From Pseudomonas corrugata (GTDB lineage Bacteria > Pseudomonadota > Gammaproteobacteria > Pseudomonadales > Pseudomonadaceae): a stretch of DNA of 64,000 bases. The notes beneath the pieces were generated by a model. That model had not been told where the DNA came from, made no database searches, and was given only the letters and a program-made list of their open reading frames with translations. The position numbers were made by a program, and so were the translations under genes. This document shows, piece by piece, positions 34,413-44,035 of the stretch (position 1 is its first letter; the number at the start of each line of letters is the position of its first letter). The DNA lies in assembly GCF_001269905.1 (NCBI RefSeq), contig NZ_LHVK01000005.1, positions 248,001 through 312,000 of the forward strand, read 5' to 3'.

Positions 34413-35417
34413 ATGCCGATCCGTCATTGCATCGTCCACCTGATCGACAAAAAACCCGACGGCACCCCTGCTGTGCTCCATGCCCGGGACTCCGAACTGG
34501 CAGAGTCCACGGCCATCGAAAACATGCTTGCCGATCTCAACGAGAGCTACAACGCCAAACAAGGCAAGGCCTGGGGGTTCTTTCATGCCGAGTCCGGGGC
34601 ACATCCGTTCAGCGGCTGGCTGAAGGAATACCTGGACGGCGGCAAGGATTTCACCGCATTCAGTCGCGTGGCAGTGGAACACCTGCAAAAGCTGATGGAA
34701 GAGTCCAACCTCTCGGTGGGCGGCCATGTGCTGTTCGCCCATTATCAACAGGGCATGACCGACTACCTGGCCATCGCCCTGCTGCACCACAGCGAAGGCG
34801 TGGCGGTCACCGATGAGCTGGACGTCACCCCGTCCCGGCACCTGGACCTGGGCCAGTTGCACCTGGCGGCACGGATAAATGTGTCGGAATGGCAGAACAA
34901 CAAGCAGTCCAGGCAATATATTTCCTTCATCAAGGGCAAGAACGGCAAGAAGGTCTCGGAGTATTTCCGCGACTTCATCGGCTGCCAGGAAGGCGTCGAC
35001 GGCCCCGGCGAAACCCGCACGCTGCTCAAGGCCTTCAGCGACTTCGTCGAAAGCGAAGACCTGCCGGAAGACGATGCCCGGGAAAAGACCAAGACCCTGG
35101 TCGATTACGCCAGCAGCCAGGCGAAGCTCGGCGAACCCATGGGCCTGGAAGAACTGTCCGAACTGATCGACGAAGACCGCCCGAAAGCCTTCTATGATCA
35201 CATCCGCAACAAGGACTATGGCCTGTCGCCGGAAATCCCGGCTGATAAACGCACCCTCAACCAGTTCCGCCGCTTCACCGGCCGGGCGGAAGGTTTGTCC
35301 ATCAGCTTCGAAGCGCACCTGCTGGGTTCCAAGATCGAATATGACGAAGAAGCCGGTACGTTGATCATCAAGGGATTGCCGACGTCTCTGACTGACCAGC
35401 TCAAGCGGCGCAATTGA
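34413..35417 (+). CDS. yejK: Nucleoid-associated protein NdpA/YejK
   Basis: The 334-residue protein belongs to the 37-kDa nucleoid-associated NdpA family. It starts [20 protein letters not shown] and includes [37 protein letters not shown] and [20 protein letters not shown] use ATG 34413; upstream in-frame codons do not match the family. Its stop overlaps the start of the glutaredoxin gene (TGATG), so the two are translationally coupled. Confidence 0.94.
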   Translation: MPIRHCIVHLIDKKPDGTPAVLHARDSELAESTAIENMLADLNESYNAKQGKAWGFFHAESGAHPFSGWLKEYLDGGKDFTAFSRVAVEHLQKLMEESNLSVGGHVLFAHYQQGMTDYLAIALLHHSEGVAVTDELDVTPSRHLDLGQLHLAARINVSEWQNNKQSRQYISFIKGKNGKKVSEYFRDFIGCQEGVDGPGETRTLLKAFSDFVESEDLPEDDAREKTKTLVDYASSQAKLGEPMGLEELSELIDEDRPKAFYDHIRNKDYGLSPEIPADKRTLNQFRRFTGRAEGLSISFEAHLLGSKIEYDEEAGTLIIKGLPTSLTDQLKRRN

Positions 35418-35773
35418 TGCTCGGCGGGGTCCTGAGGAAGTTCCTGCTGATTTTGCTGGTGGTGGTGGCGTACCAGAACTGGGGCAAGATCGAGCGGCTG
35501 TTCAACCCATCGCAAATGGTCTCGCAGCAGATCCGCAGCCATGCCCGCGTTACGCTGTATGCCACCGACTGGTGCGGCTACTGCAAGGCAACGCGACGGT
35601 TCCTGGATGAGAAAGGCGTACCGTATCGCGAGTTCGATATCGAGAAAGACCCCGAAGCGCGCAAGGCCTATGAGGCGCTGGGTGGTCGGGGAATTCCGAT
35701 CCTGGACGTGAATGGCACGTTGATTCGCGGGTATGAGCCCGAGACTATCCTCAAGGCCTTATCTGCGACATAG
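35417..35773 (+). CDS. Membrane-anchored glutaredoxin
   Basis: This 118-residue protein has one N-terminal membrane helix (FLLILLVVVAYQNW) and a glutaredoxin domain from about residue 40. The redox motif is CGYC (YATDWCGYCKATRRFL), followed by YREFDIEKDPEA, the cis-Pro region GGRGIPILDV and GYEPETI. The hydrophobic start means it is probably tethered in the inner membrane; which side the thiols face cannot be decided from sequence. It overlaps the yejK stop. Confidence 0.88.
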   Translation: MLGGVLRKFLLILLVVVAYQNWGKIERLFNPSQMVSQQIRSHARVTLYATDWCGYCKATRRFLDEKGVPYREFDIEKDPEARKAYEALGGRGIPILDVNGTLIRGYEPETILKALSAT

Positions 35774-35866
35774 CTCTCTGCGAATCTGTCGGCCCCAATC
35801 GCGAGTACGCTCGCTCCCACACCGGATCGGCGATGAATATAAATCCTGTGATCGCCACAAACTGAC

Positions 35867-35955
35867 TGTGGGAGCGGGCTTGCCCGCGAAGGCGTCGGTA
35901 CATTCGGTATCGACATAGGCTGATACACCGCTTTCGCGAGCAAGCCCGCTCCCAC
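35867..35955. repeat. REPIN plus a single REP upstream
   Basis: TGTGGGAGCGGGCTTGCCCG with CGAA is mirrored by TTCGCGAGCAAGCCCGCTCC. A lone REP (AATCGCGAGTACGCTCGCTC with CCACA) stands at about 35798-35822. All lie between the convergent glutaredoxin and GST genes. Confidence 0.8.
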
Positions 35956-35969
35956 CGGTTATGGGTTGC

Positions 35970-36905
35970 CTAGCAGGCCTCTATCCGAAATCCGAACCGC
36001 GGAAAGTGCACATGCACCACACCGCCGCGTTCGTCCTCACGGCGCAGGATCAATTCTTCGCGCCCGGCAAACAGCAACTCCCCCGCCACCGGATCAACGC
36101 CATAGTCAGTCGCGGCGACGCTCACCTGCTGCTCTTTTGCAAACCCGCTCGACTCATCGAATGGCTCATCCGGCAACGCAGCCGGCGTAGCGTTGCGGGC
36201 CGCTTCCAAGGCCTCTTCGGAACTCATCGCGCTCGATGCACCATGGCCGAAAGCCAACACCCGCGCCAGCCAGGCCGAGACGGCCGGATACGCGTCCACC
36301 AGTGGCGAAGTCACCGGCGTGCCCTTGAGAAACCATAGTGGGTGAGCCATGGCGAAGTCGGCAATCGACGGTTCCCCCAACAGGAAGTCGCCATCTTCGC
36401 GCTGCAACTGCTGCTCAAGGCGCGCCATGATTGTCGGCCACTGATGCCTGGCCTGCTCGGCAGCCAAACGCGTGGCGGCGCCGCCACTGAACAGCCCGGC
36501 GCGGTCGGCAATGAATGCTTTGATCGCCTCAGGCGACAACTTGGCGAAACGCACGGCCATCGACTCTGGCTGGAACACCAGGCTCACCCCATGCTGGAAT
36601 ACCACCGAATCGGCCCAGGCCGCAAAGGATGCAGCGATCATTTCCCGACCTTCGGGAAACAGCGTCGGCGTGGCCTTTTCCTGCTCCAGCCGCCGAGCAA
36701 TCAGGGCCGTGTCGCAGTAGATGTCCGCGCCGATCTGCAACACCGGCGTCTTACGGTAGCCGCCCGTCAACGCCGTCAGGTCGGGCTTGGGCATCATCGG
36801 CGGGATGTGGACCGAGCGCCAGGACAAGCCTTTGAAACCCAGCAAGAGGCGGGCTTTTTCGGCGAAGGGAGACGTCGGGTAATGATGAAGGATCAGCTCT
36901 GACAT
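35970..36905 (-). CDS. Glutathione S-transferase family protein
   Basis: The 311-residue protein has an N-terminal thioredoxin-like GST domain (ELILHHYPTSPFAEKARLLLGFKGL, GGYRKTPVLQIGADIYCDT) and a helical C-terminal domain (LLGEPSIADFAMAHPLWFL). It extends about 90 residues beyond a standard GST, ending in a segment rich in charged and beta-forming residues. I start at ATG 36905 (MSELILHHYP). Substrate unknown. Confidence 0.88.
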   Translation of the reverse strand: MSELILHHYPTSPFAEKARLLLGFKGLSWRSVHIPPMMPKPDLTALTGGYRKTPVLQIGADIYCDTALIARRLEQEKATPTLFPEGREMIAASFAAWADSVVFQHGVSLVFQPESMAVRFAKLSPEAIKAFIADRAGLFSGGAATRLAAEQARHQWPTIMARLEQQLQREDGDFLLGEPSIADFAMAHPLWFLKGTPVTSPLVDAYPAVSAWLARVLAFGHGASSAMSSEEALEAARNATPAALPDEPFDESSGFAKEQQVSVAATDYGVDPVAGELLFAGREELILRREDERGGVVHVHFPRFGFRIEAC

Positions 36906-36984
36906 GAGATTTGCCAATGCAGGGAGGAAGTGCGCAAGCTTAGCGCGCCATGGACGTACGGCCTACCCACCTGATGAGGGCTCA

Positions 36985-37308
36985 TCAGTGTGATGGATGA
37001 TGCGGCGCCCCACTCGCCACCAGACATTCCTTGGCGCTTTTGCGCAGCTTTTTGATCAACCGCTCCTGGCGCAAGGCCTCGCCCTTGTCACGGCAGGCCT
37101 CGGTATAGACCAGTGCCACCGCCGGGCTGGAAAGAAAGAAACGTGCGCCCTTGCCACTCTGGTGCTTGGCGAAACGGCGCACCGGATCATCGCTGATGCC
37201 ACAGTACAACGCGCCGTTGGCGGCCCGCACCAGGTAGACGAACCAGGGCTTGCCCGGCTCGGTTGCAACCTCCGCAGGCAGGTCGGCAGTGTTGTTGGCA
37301 GTCGTCAC
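36985..37308 (-). CDS. GIY-YIG nuclease-domain protein
   Basis: The 107-residue YhbQ-type protein shows the GIY-YIG core as [29 protein letters not shown], with the catalytic Arg in DDPVRRF and a conserved Glu near [15 protein letters not shown]. Such small proteins may act on DNA, but their role is not settled. It stands alone between GST and the NTF2-like gene. Confidence 0.88.
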   Translation of the reverse strand: MTTANNTADLPAEVATEPGKPWFVYLVRAANGALYCGISDDPVRRFAKHQSGKGARFFLSSPAVALVYTEACRDKGEALRQERLIKKLRKSAKECLVASGAPHHPSH

Positions 37309-37347
37309 GAAATGTTCAACAGAAATGGGAATCAGGTCGCGATCTTA

Positions 37348-37818
37348 TCAGCGACTGCCCTGAAACGCCCGAAGCCCTTTGAGCGCCTGAGCCCTGACCG
37401 CATTGCGCACCAGCGGCGTCCAGCCCAGCAGCAGGCCCTTGGTCCCCAAGGCCTGACGAGACCAGCGCCACAGATCGAAGCTGTCGTGATGCTCGCAGAT
37501 CTTGCCATCGCGAAACACGAAGCGAGCCTGGATGTCATTGACCACAACGTTGCCAGTCTGGCTGAACAGGTAAGTCGCCACCCAATGCGCGCCACCGGAA
37601 CGCTCATCGCTGCGCACGTTATCGAAGGTCAGGGAGAAGTCCTTGGCGCGGGTGGTGAGCATGCGCCACATATCACCGGCATCACGCCCGCGCAGCTCGC
37701 CAAACGCCGGGTCGCTGAAAACCACGTCGTCGGTGTAGCAGGCGCTCATGGCTTCGGCATCCAGGCGCTGGAAAGCCTGGTAGAACCGGTTGATCAGGGC
37801 GTTGTGGGCATCACTCAT
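37348..37818 (-). CDS. NTF2-like (SnoaL-fold) protein
   Basis: The 156-residue product has the NTF2/SnoaL fold: RFYQAFQRLDAEAMSACYTDDVVFSDPAFGELRGRDA near the start and ARFVFRDGKICEHHDSFDLWRWS later. Proteins of this fold include isomerases and hydrolases as well as binding proteins; nothing in the sequence identifies the ligand. Confidence 0.85.
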   Translation of the reverse strand: MSDAHNALINRFYQAFQRLDAEAMSACYTDDVVFSDPAFGELRGRDAGDMWRMLTTRAKDFSLTFDNVRSDERSGGAHWVATYLFSQTGNVVVNDIQARFVFRDGKICEHHDSFDLWRWSRQALGTKGLLLGWTPLVRNAVRAQALKGLRAFQGSR

Positions 37819-37906
37819 GGGCGGACTCCGAAAAGCGTTTCAATAGACTCGCCACAATAATCCGCCACTGTCGAGAACACTATCGTCATTCGCCATGAAA
37901 ATGACA

Positions 37907-39211
37907 TCAGCGAAGGTTGGTGATTTTCTCGCTGCGGACCCCGACGTACAACGCCCGGCCGGCGCCGATACCAGCGATGATCGCGCCCAGACCGATCAAG
38001 CCGAAGATCCAGCCCAGAGCTTGCCATCCGCCGGTCCAGTCATGCACCACACCCACTGCGAAAGGCCCCAGGGAGGCCAGGGTATAACCGAAGCCCTGGG
38101 CCATGCCGGAGAGGTTCGCGGCCACATGGGCGTCCCGTGAACGCAGCACGATCAGCGCGAGAGCCAGGCTGAACGTCGCCCCCTGCCCCAACCCCAGCAG
38201 GATCGCCCAACCCCACAAACCATCGAGGGGAGCATAGAGGCAACCGAACAGCCCACCGAGGGTCATGACCATGACGATCACGATGGCCGGGCGCTGATCC
38301 TTGCCGCGGGTCGCCAGCCAAGGCGCCGCCAGGGAGCTGATCAACTGCACGATGACCGAACCCGACAACACCAGGCCGGCCTGGGTCGGGGTCAAGCCAC
38401 GGCCGATGAGGATCGATGGCAGCCAACCGAACACGATGTAGGCCAGGGACGATTGCAACCCCATGTACAAGGTCACTTGCCAGGCCAGTGGATCGCGCAA
38501 CAACCCGCGAACCCGATATGCCGCCTGGTGGACGCCTTGTTTCTGAGCGGTCTGCGGCAACCAGAACACGACAGCCAGCAAAGCCGGAACCGCCCAGAAC
38601 CCAAGCCCCAGGGCCCAGCTATGGTTCAGCCGCTCGCTCAATGGCACCGTTGCACCGGCGGCCATTGCCGCGCCCAGGCACAAGGCCATGGTATAGACAC
38701 CGGTCATGGCACCGGCCTGCCGGGCGAAGTCACGCTTGACGATACCCGGCAACAGCACCCCGATCACACCGATGCTCGCACCGGCCAGGACACTGCCAGC
38801 GAACAGACCAACCTGGCCGAACGAACTGCGCAGCACAATCCCGCCGGCAAGCGTCAGCAGGATCCCCAGCACCACGCGCTCGGCGCCGAAGCGCCGCGCC
38901 AGCACGGGCGCCAGTGGCGCGAACAGGCCAAGGCACAGCACCGGCAACGTGGTCAGCAAACCGGCCTGGGCGGCCGACAGGCCGAGGTTCGTCGAAACCT
39001 CGCCGAGCAGCGGCGCCATACTCGACAGCGCCGGACGCAGGTTCAATGCGACCAGGATCAACCCAAGCAGCAACAACCAGGGCCGGCACGGCAGCGGGTG
39101 GGCCTGCGGGGTCTGTTCGTCGTCGGCTTCAGCGTCGATCAGTAGTTCTTCGAGCTCGGCGGCGCGCTTTGGCGCTTGCGAGGATGGAGCGTCAAGCAGA
39201 TCGCGGGACAT
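37907..39211 (-). CDS. MFS transporter, CynX/NimT type
   Basis: The 434-residue protein has an acidic cytoplasmic N-terminus of about 45 residues and 12 predicted membrane helices. ALNLRPALSSMAPLLGEV is the hallmark of the CynX/NimT subfamily, linked to cyanate and 2-nitroimidazole export. The gene lies 14 bp downstream of a GntR regulator on the same strand, so it is likely controlled by it. The substrate is unknown. Confidence 0.88.
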   Translation of the reverse strand: MSRDLLDAPSSQAPKRAAELEELLIDAEADDEQTPQAHPLPCRPWLLLLGLILVALNLRPALSSMAPLLGEVSTNLGLSAAQAGLLTTLPVLCLGLFAPLAPVLARRFGAERVVLGILLTLAGGIVLRSSFGQVGLFAGSVLAGASIGVIGVLLPGIVKRDFARQAGAMTGVYTMALCLGAAMAAGATVPLSERLNHSWALGLGFWAVPALLAVVFWLPQTAQKQGVHQAAYRVRGLLRDPLAWQVTLYMGLQSSLAYIVFGWLPSILIGRGLTPTQAGLVLSGSVIVQLISSLAAPWLATRGKDQRPAIVIVMVMTLGGLFGCLYAPLDGLWGWAILLGLGQGATFSLALALIVLRSRDAHVAANLSGMAQGFGYTLASLGPFAVGVVHDWTGGWQALGWIFGLIGLGAIIAGIGAGRALYVGVRSEKITNLR

Positions 39212-39225
39212 GGAAAAACTCGGAT

Positions 39226-39885
39226 TCAGGGTTCATTGATCAATTGTCGACAGAGGGCCTTGGCCCGCTGCGAATCTTGCTGCTCGACGGCTTCGAGAAT
39301 TTCGGTATGCAGGTCGAACACGTGTTGATGGCGCGGGGCGATGTTGAGGCTCTGGCGCAGTTGCGCAGCGATCACGCTGGAAAAGTAGCGATACAACTCA
39401 CTGAGCGCCGGGTTGTGCGCGGCGTCTACCAGGCGGCGATGGAACACAAGGTCGCAGGCGATGTACTGCTCCAGGTCGCCGTGATAATGCGCGCCGCTGG
39501 CGCTTAGCGCCTGGTGCAAGGCCTGCAGGTCTTCGTCGGTACGCCGCATCGCCGCCAGGCCGATGGCCTCGACTTCCAGGATGTGCCGGGTTTCCCGAGC
39601 CTGTTCCAGCGAACAGCGGGACAACACCTTGAGGGTATCCAGTGGATCGACCAGCGCCCGTACATAGCTGCCGTCGCCCTGGCGGACCTCGATCAATCCG
39701 GAAAATGCCAGTACGCGCATGGCCTCACGCACGGTATTGCGGCTGATCCCCAGCTCGGCCACCAGTTCCGGCTCGGTGGGCAGTCGCTGCCCCACCGGCC
39801 ACTGGCCGTCGCTGATACGCCGACGCATCTGCTCAAGCGCCTGATCGACCAATGATCGACGGATTATTGGAGAAGTTTCTGTCAT
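39226..39885 (-). CDS. FadR-subfamily GntR regulator (FCD domain)
   Basis: The 219-residue regulator has an N-terminal winged helix (LPTEPELVAELGISRNTVREAMRVLAFSGLIEVRQGDGSYV) and a C-terminal FCD domain with metal-binding His and Asp residues (HRRLVDAAHNPALSELY, HTEILEAV). I start at ATG 39885, which has AAAGGG at a good distance. The operator-like inverted repeat at 39898-39918 lies directly upstream. It probably represses itself and the MFS gene. Confidence 0.9.
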   Translation of the reverse strand: MTETSPIIRRSLVDQALEQMRRRISDGQWPVGQRLPTEPELVAELGISRNTVREAMRVLAFSGLIEVRQGDGSYVRALVDPLDTLKVLSRCSLEQARETRHILEVEAIGLAAMRRTDEDLQALHQALSASGAHYHGDLEQYIACDLVFHRRLVDAAHNPALSELYRYFSSVIAAQLRQSLNIAPRHQHVFDLHTEILEAVEQQDSQRAKALCRQLINEP

Positions 39886-39897
39886 TAGAAGCGCCCT

Positions 39898-39918
39898 TTC
39901 ATCCAATCATAGGATGAA
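39898..39918. promoter_or_regulatory. Operator-like inverted repeat for the GntR gene
   Basis: Perfect 7-bp arms TTCATCC and GGATGAA enclose seven bases (AATCATA). The repeat is centred 23 bases from the start codon of the FadR-type regulator, a place where binding would block its own transcription. Function inferred. Confidence 0.55.
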
Positions 39919-40005
39919 TTTTCTGACATGTTAGTCAGCTTCTTGTAGGACGGCAACCGCCTACGGTCAGTGGAGGGAAATGAAGAAAAATTTTTCGACT
40001 AGTCA

Positions 40006-40026
40006 AATTACCCTTTTAGGGTAATT
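40006..40026. promoter_or_regulatory. Palindrome upstream of mqsRA
   Basis: AATTACCCT and AGGGTAATT (9-bp arms, TTT spacer) lie 27 bases before the mqsR start. The core CCTTTTAGG is shared with the E. coli mqsRA operator (AACCTTTTAGGTT), which MqsA binds. This is the likely autoregulatory site for MqsA. Confidence 0.75.
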
Positions 40027-40052
40027 ATGGAAGCAGAGGTCCAAGGTTTCTT

Positions 40053-40363
40053 ATGGAGAAGAACACACCTCATTACGCGCTGGCGGTGATACAGGCGGAT
40101 GTCAGGCGGCTCGGGGGAATGCGTTCACCAGCACGGCAAAAAGCAACGCATGGGCGCTCGGCCTGACGCTTTCAGATATGCAGGAGGTCATTTCCGGACT
40201 CCAGCGAAAGCAATTCCATAAATCGATGACCACCTATAACGATCATCGGCTCTGGCACGACGTCTATCACGCCAATACACATGGTCTGGAGATTTACATC
40301 AAGGTGACCTACCGCCCGAGCGGAGGTGAACCGGTAATCTCCTTCAAGGAGAAGAACGCATGA
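40053..40363 (+). pseudogene. mqsR: MqsR toxin gene with one-base frameshift
   Basis: MqsR is an mRNA interferase cutting at GCU. The ATG frame reads MEKNTPHYALAVIQADVRRLGG and then runs into a stop at 40159. The next frame resumes exactly with AFTSTAKSNAWALGLTLSD, then the conserved KSMTTYNDHRLWHDVY and ends VISFKEKNA at 40363. The total, 311 bases, is one short of 104 codons. The missing base lies at or beside the GGGGG run at 40113-40117. The stop overlaps the mqsA ATG. The toxin is therefore inactive unless the base call is wrong or frameshifting occurs. Confidence 0.85.
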
Positions 40364-40842
40364 AAACCCAGCAATGCTTCAGCTGTGGCGCCCCGGAGGG
40401 GATGTTGCACTTCGAAGGACGTGGCGAAACCCTGAGCGTCAAGGGCCTGGAACGCCGAGTCGATGATCTGTCAGGTTGGGAATGCCGGATATGCGGGGAG
40501 GTCGAGCTTGATGCCCATTGCTCGGAAGGCCATGCAAAGGCGGGTGATGAGTTGGTCAACGCCGCCAGGCAGATGATCGGCGAGGAAATGAAACGCATCC
40601 GCCGCAAACTGCACCTCACGCAAAAAGAAGTCGTATCGCTTTTGTCAGGCGGAGGGCATAACGCGATTTCCCGCTACGAGCGCGGCGAGATATTGCCGCC
40701 AAAACCATTGATACTGCTGATGCGCTTGCTTGACCTCTACCCCCATCTGCTCGCAGATGCACGGAGCCTGGCGGAAGGAGCGGACTTGAGGCAATTCAAG
40801 ACCCGTGTACACAAAGAGCTCGAAACCCTCACGGCGTCCTGA
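40360..40842 (+). CDS. mqsA: MqsA antitoxin
   Basis: This 160-residue antitoxin has an N-terminal zinc domain with CFSC and CRIC cysteine pairs (C6, C9, and a second pair about residue 45) and a C-terminal Xre-type helix-turn-helix (LTQKEVVSLLSGGGHNAISRYERGE). MqsA binds and neutralises MqsR and represses the operon at a palindrome. It is about 30 residues longer than the E. coli protein at the C-terminus. The frame is intact, unlike mqsR. Confidence 0.92.
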   Translation: MKTQQCFSCGAPEGMLHFEGRGETLSVKGLERRVDDLSGWECRICGEVELDAHCSEGHAKAGDELVNAARQMIGEEMKRIRRKLHLTQKEVVSLLSGGGHNAISRYERGEILPPKPLILLMRLLDLYPHLLADARSLAEGADLRQFKTRVHKELETLTAS

Positions 40843-40855
40843 ATACCAGGCACTA

Positions 40856-40890
40856 AAAAATAAACCCGGAACACAGTCCGGGTTTATTTC
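40856..40890. terminator. Bidirectional terminator between mqsA and aapP
   Basis: AATAAACCCGGA and TCCGGGTTTATT form a 12-bp stem with a six-base loop between these convergent genes. Confidence 0.92.
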
Positions 40891-40905
40891 ATTACCTGGC
40901 GTCGA

Positions 40906-41670
40906 TCAATGCAGGATCTGGCTCAGGAACAGTTTGGTGCGGTCGTTCTGCGGGTTGTCGAAGAAGTCGTTCGGTGCCGCCTGCTCGACGATTTCACCCT
41001 TGTCCATGAAGATCACGCGGTTGGCCACGGTGCGGGCGAAGCCCATCTCGTGGGTTACGCACAACATGGTCATGCCGTCTTCGGCCAGGCCGATCATGGT
41101 GTCGAGTACTTCCTTCACCATTTCCGGGTCGAGAGCCGAGGTCGGCTCGTCGAACAGCATGATCTTCGGCTTCATGCACAGGGCACGAGCAATGGCCACA
41201 CGCTGCTGCTGACCGCCGGAGAGCTGGCCCGGGTACTTGTGCGCCTGCTCTGGAATGCGCACGCGCTCCAGATAGTGCATAGCGATTTCCTCGGCCTTGC
41301 GCTTGGGCATCTTGCGCACCCACATCGGCGCCAGGGTGCAGTTCTGCAGGATGGTCAGGTGCGGGAACAGGTTGAAGTGCTGGAACACCATGCCGACTTC
41401 ACGGCGGATCGCTTCGATCTGCTTGAGGTCGTTGGTCAGCTCCACGCCATCGACCACGATGCGGCCTTGCTGGTGCTCCTCCAAACGGTTCAGGCAACGG
41501 ATGGTGGTGGACTTGCCGGAGCCCGACGGGCCGCACAGCACGATACGCTCGCCCTGCTTGACGTTCAGGTTGATGTCTTTCAACACGTGGAACTGGCCGT
41601 ACCACTTGTTGACGCCCTGCATCTGAATAATGCCTTCAGGGCTCACAGGCTGTTTTATTGCTTCGCTCAT
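40906..41670 (-). CDS. aapP: General amino-acid ABC transporter, ATPase
   Basis: This 254-residue ATPase powers amino-acid uptake. It has Walker [11 protein letters not shown]-loop VFQHFNLF, signature LSGGQQQR, Walker [15 protein letters not shown] and the H-loop VTHE. I start at ATG 41670 ([13 protein letters not shown]). It is the last gene of aapJQMP, ten bases after aapM. Confidence 0.95.
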   Translation of the reverse strand: MSEAIKQPVSPEGIIQMQGVNKWYGQFHVLKDINLNVKQGERIVLCGPSGSGKSTTIRCLNRLEEHQQGRIVVDGVELTNDLKQIEAIRREVGMVFQHFNLFPHLTILQNCTLAPMWVRKMPKRKAEEIAMHYLERVRIPEQAHKYPGQLSGGQQQRVAIARALCMKPKIMLFDEPTSALDPEMVKEVLDTMIGLAEDGMTMLCVTHEMGFARTVANRVIFMDKGEIVEQAAPNDFFDNPQNDRTKLFLSQILH

Positions 41671-41680
41671 TACAGAACTC

Positions 41681-42778
41681 CTAACGCTTGTGGCCAGTGT
41701 CGAGCTTGCGTTCCAGATGCATGGAATAGCGCGACATACCAAAACAGAAAATCCAGAACACCAGGGCGGCGAACACGTAGCCTTCGGTGGCCATGCCCAG
41801 CCATTTCGGGTCGGCGGCAGCTTGTTTCACGCTGTTGAGCAGGTCGAACAGGCCGATGATGATCACCAGGCTCGTGTCCTTGAACAACGCAATGAAGGTG
41901 TTGACGATACCCGGGATCACCAGCTTCAGGGCTTGCGGCAGAATCACCAGGCCCATGCTGCGCCAGTAACCCAGGCCCATCGCCGCAGCCGCTTCGTATT
42001 GCCCCTTTGGAATGGCTTGCAAACCGCCGCGTACCACTTCGGCAACATAGGCCGACTGGAACAGGATCACCCCGATGAGCGCTCGCAGCAGCTTGTCGAA
42101 GTTCATACCTTCAGGCAGGAACAGCGGCAGCATCACCGACGACATGAACAGCACCGTGATCAACGGCACGCCACGCCAGAACTCGATGAAAGTCACGCAG
42201 ACCACGCGGATCGCCGGCATGTCCGACCGCCGGCCCAAGGCCAGGACGATGCCCAACGGCAGCGCGCCGGCAATGCCGACGGTGGCGATCACCAGGGTCA
42301 GCATCAGGCCGCCCCATTGGCTGGTCGCCACGTTTTTCAAGCCGAAGACGCCGCCGTGCAGCAGGATGTAGGCAATGATCGGGTACAGAACGAGAAAGCC
42401 GAGACCGTAGATCGCCTTGCGCGGGAAGCGCGAGATGAACAGCGGCGCCGCGCCGAGCACTGCCAGCCACACGGTCAGGTCTACGCGCCAGCGCAGGTCC
42501 GTCGGGTAGTAGCCGTACATGAACTGACCGAAACGCTGCTGGATGAACACCCAGCAGGCGCCGTCCTTGGTGCAGTCGGCGCGGGTAGTACCTACCCAGT
42601 TCGCATCCAGGATCGCCCAATGCAGCAGCGGTGGGATAATCAGGTAGATCAAGTAGAACGCAAACAGGGTCAGCAGCGTGTTGATCCAGCTGGAGAACAT
42701 GTTGGCGCGCATCCACGCCACCACACCGATGCTACTGCTCGGAGGGGGCATGTCGGGTTTGAAAGTATGGGATGTCAT
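41681..42778 (-). CDS. aapM: General amino-acid ABC transporter, permease AapM
   Basis: The 365-residue inner-membrane permease has the EAA-loop region for the ATPase ([30 protein letters not shown]) and a long N-terminal extension with extra helices ([20 protein letters not shown]), which is characteristic of AapM. It sits ten bases after aapQ. Confidence 0.94.
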   Translation of the reverse strand: MTSHTFKPDMPPPSSSIGVVAWMRANMFSSWINTLLTLFAFYLIYLIIPPLLHWAILDANWVGTTRADCTKDGACWVFIQQRFGQFMYGYYPTDLRWRVDLTVWLAVLGAAPLFISRFPRKAIYGLGFLVLYPIIAYILLHGGVFGLKNVATSQWGGLMLTLVIATVGIAGALPLGIVLALGRRSDMPAIRVVCVTFIEFWRGVPLITVLFMSSVMLPLFLPEGMNFDKLLRALIGVILFQSAYVAEVVRGGLQAIPKGQYEAAAAMGLGYWRSMGLVILPQALKLVIPGIVNTFIALFKDTSLVIIIGLFDLLNSVKQAAADPKWLGMATEGYVFAALVFWIFCFGMSRYSMHLERKLDTGHKR

Positions 42779-42788
42779 GCGCGTTTCC

Positions 42789-43970
42789 TCACCGCTCGAT
42801 CAGCGCAATGCGCTTGTTGTACCAGTTCATCAGCAGGGAAATGCTGATACTGATTGCCAGGTACACACTCATGGTGATCGCGATCACCTCGATGGCCTGG
42901 CCGGTCTGGTTCAACACCGTGCCGGCGAACAGCGACACCATTTCCGGGTAACCGATACCGGCCGCCAGGGAGGAGTTTTTCGCCAGGTTCAGGTATTGGC
43001 TGGTCAACGGCGGAATGATCACGCGCAAGGCCTGCGGGATGATTACCTTGCGCAGGGTCGGACCGTTGCGCAGCCCCAGGGAACGGGCTGCCTCGGTCTG
43101 GCCGTGGCTGACCGACTTGATGCCCGAGCGCACGATCTCGGCGATGAACGCCGCCGTGTACACGGTCAAGGCCAGGGTCAACGCCAGAAACTCCGGGATC
43201 AATACCCAGCCACCGACAAAGTTGAAACCGGCCAGTTGTGGCATTTCCCAATGCACCGGCGAATCAAACAGCAAGACGCACAATGCCGGGATCCCCAGGA
43301 ACAGCGCCAGGCCCACCCAGAACTTGTGGAACGGCTCGCCAGTGGCTTCGAAACGCTTGTTCGCCCAGCGGGTCATCAGCACGATAGCAACGATTGCCAG
43401 CACCACACTGACCACGAACGGCCAGAACCCGTCGGCAATCTGCGCGGCCGGCATGTTCAGGCCCCGGCTACTGACATAGAAAGTGTCGCTGAAGTTATAG
43501 GCGGCCCGCGGCCCTGGCATGGTCAGGAAGACGGCGAAGTACCAGAACAGGATCTGCAGCAGCGGCGGGATGTTACGGAAAACCTCCACGTAAACGGTCG
43601 CCAGCTTGGAGATGATCCAGTTCTGCGACAAGCGCGCGACACCGATGATGAAGCCGAGGATAGTCGCCAGGATCACCCCGATGAAGGTCACCAGCAACGT
43701 GTTTAGCAAACCGATGACAAAGACGCGGGCATAGCTGTCCGCTTCAGTGTAATCGATCAGATGTTGAGCGATGCCGAACCCGGCACTGCGTTCCAGGAAG
43801 TCGAAACCGGACGTGATGCCCCGATGCTGGAGATTGGTCTGTGTATTGTCGAACAGGAACCAGCCCAGCGCGATAACCGTCACGACAGTGACGATCTGAA
43901 ATACCCACGCACGCACTTTTGGATCGCTGAGGCCGAGCCTCTGCTTTGGTGCGCCGATTGAATTTTGCAT
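42789..43970 (-). CDS. aapQ: General amino-acid ABC transporter, permease AapQ
   Basis: The 393-residue permease has the EAA-loop AAFIAEIVRSGIKSVSHGQTEAARSLGL and a characteristic large periplasmic insertion between early helices (about residues 50-190). It pairs with AapM to form the channel. Confidence 0.94.
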   Translation of the reverse strand: MQNSIGAPKQRLGLSDPKVRAWVFQIVTVVTVIALGWFLFDNTQTNLQHRGITSGFDFLERSAGFGIAQHLIDYTEADSYARVFVIGLLNTLLVTFIGVILATILGFIIGVARLSQNWIISKLATVYVEVFRNIPPLLQILFWYFAVFLTMPGPRAAYNFSDTFYVSSRGLNMPAAQIADGFWPFVVSVVLAIVAIVLMTRWANKRFEATGEPFHKFWVGLALFLGIPALCVLLFDSPVHWEMPQLAGFNFVGGWVLIPEFLALTLALTVYTAAFIAEIVRSGIKSVSHGQTEAARSLGLRNGPTLRKVIIPQALRVIIPPLTSQYLNLAKNSSLAAGIGYPEMVSLFAGTVLNQTGQAIEVIAITMSVYLAISISISLLMNWYNKRIALIER

Positions 43971-44035
43971 GAAGTGCCCCGCAAAGAATGGAACAGAACA
44001 TCACCCGGTGGTTGGCCCACCGGGTGACAGAACCA

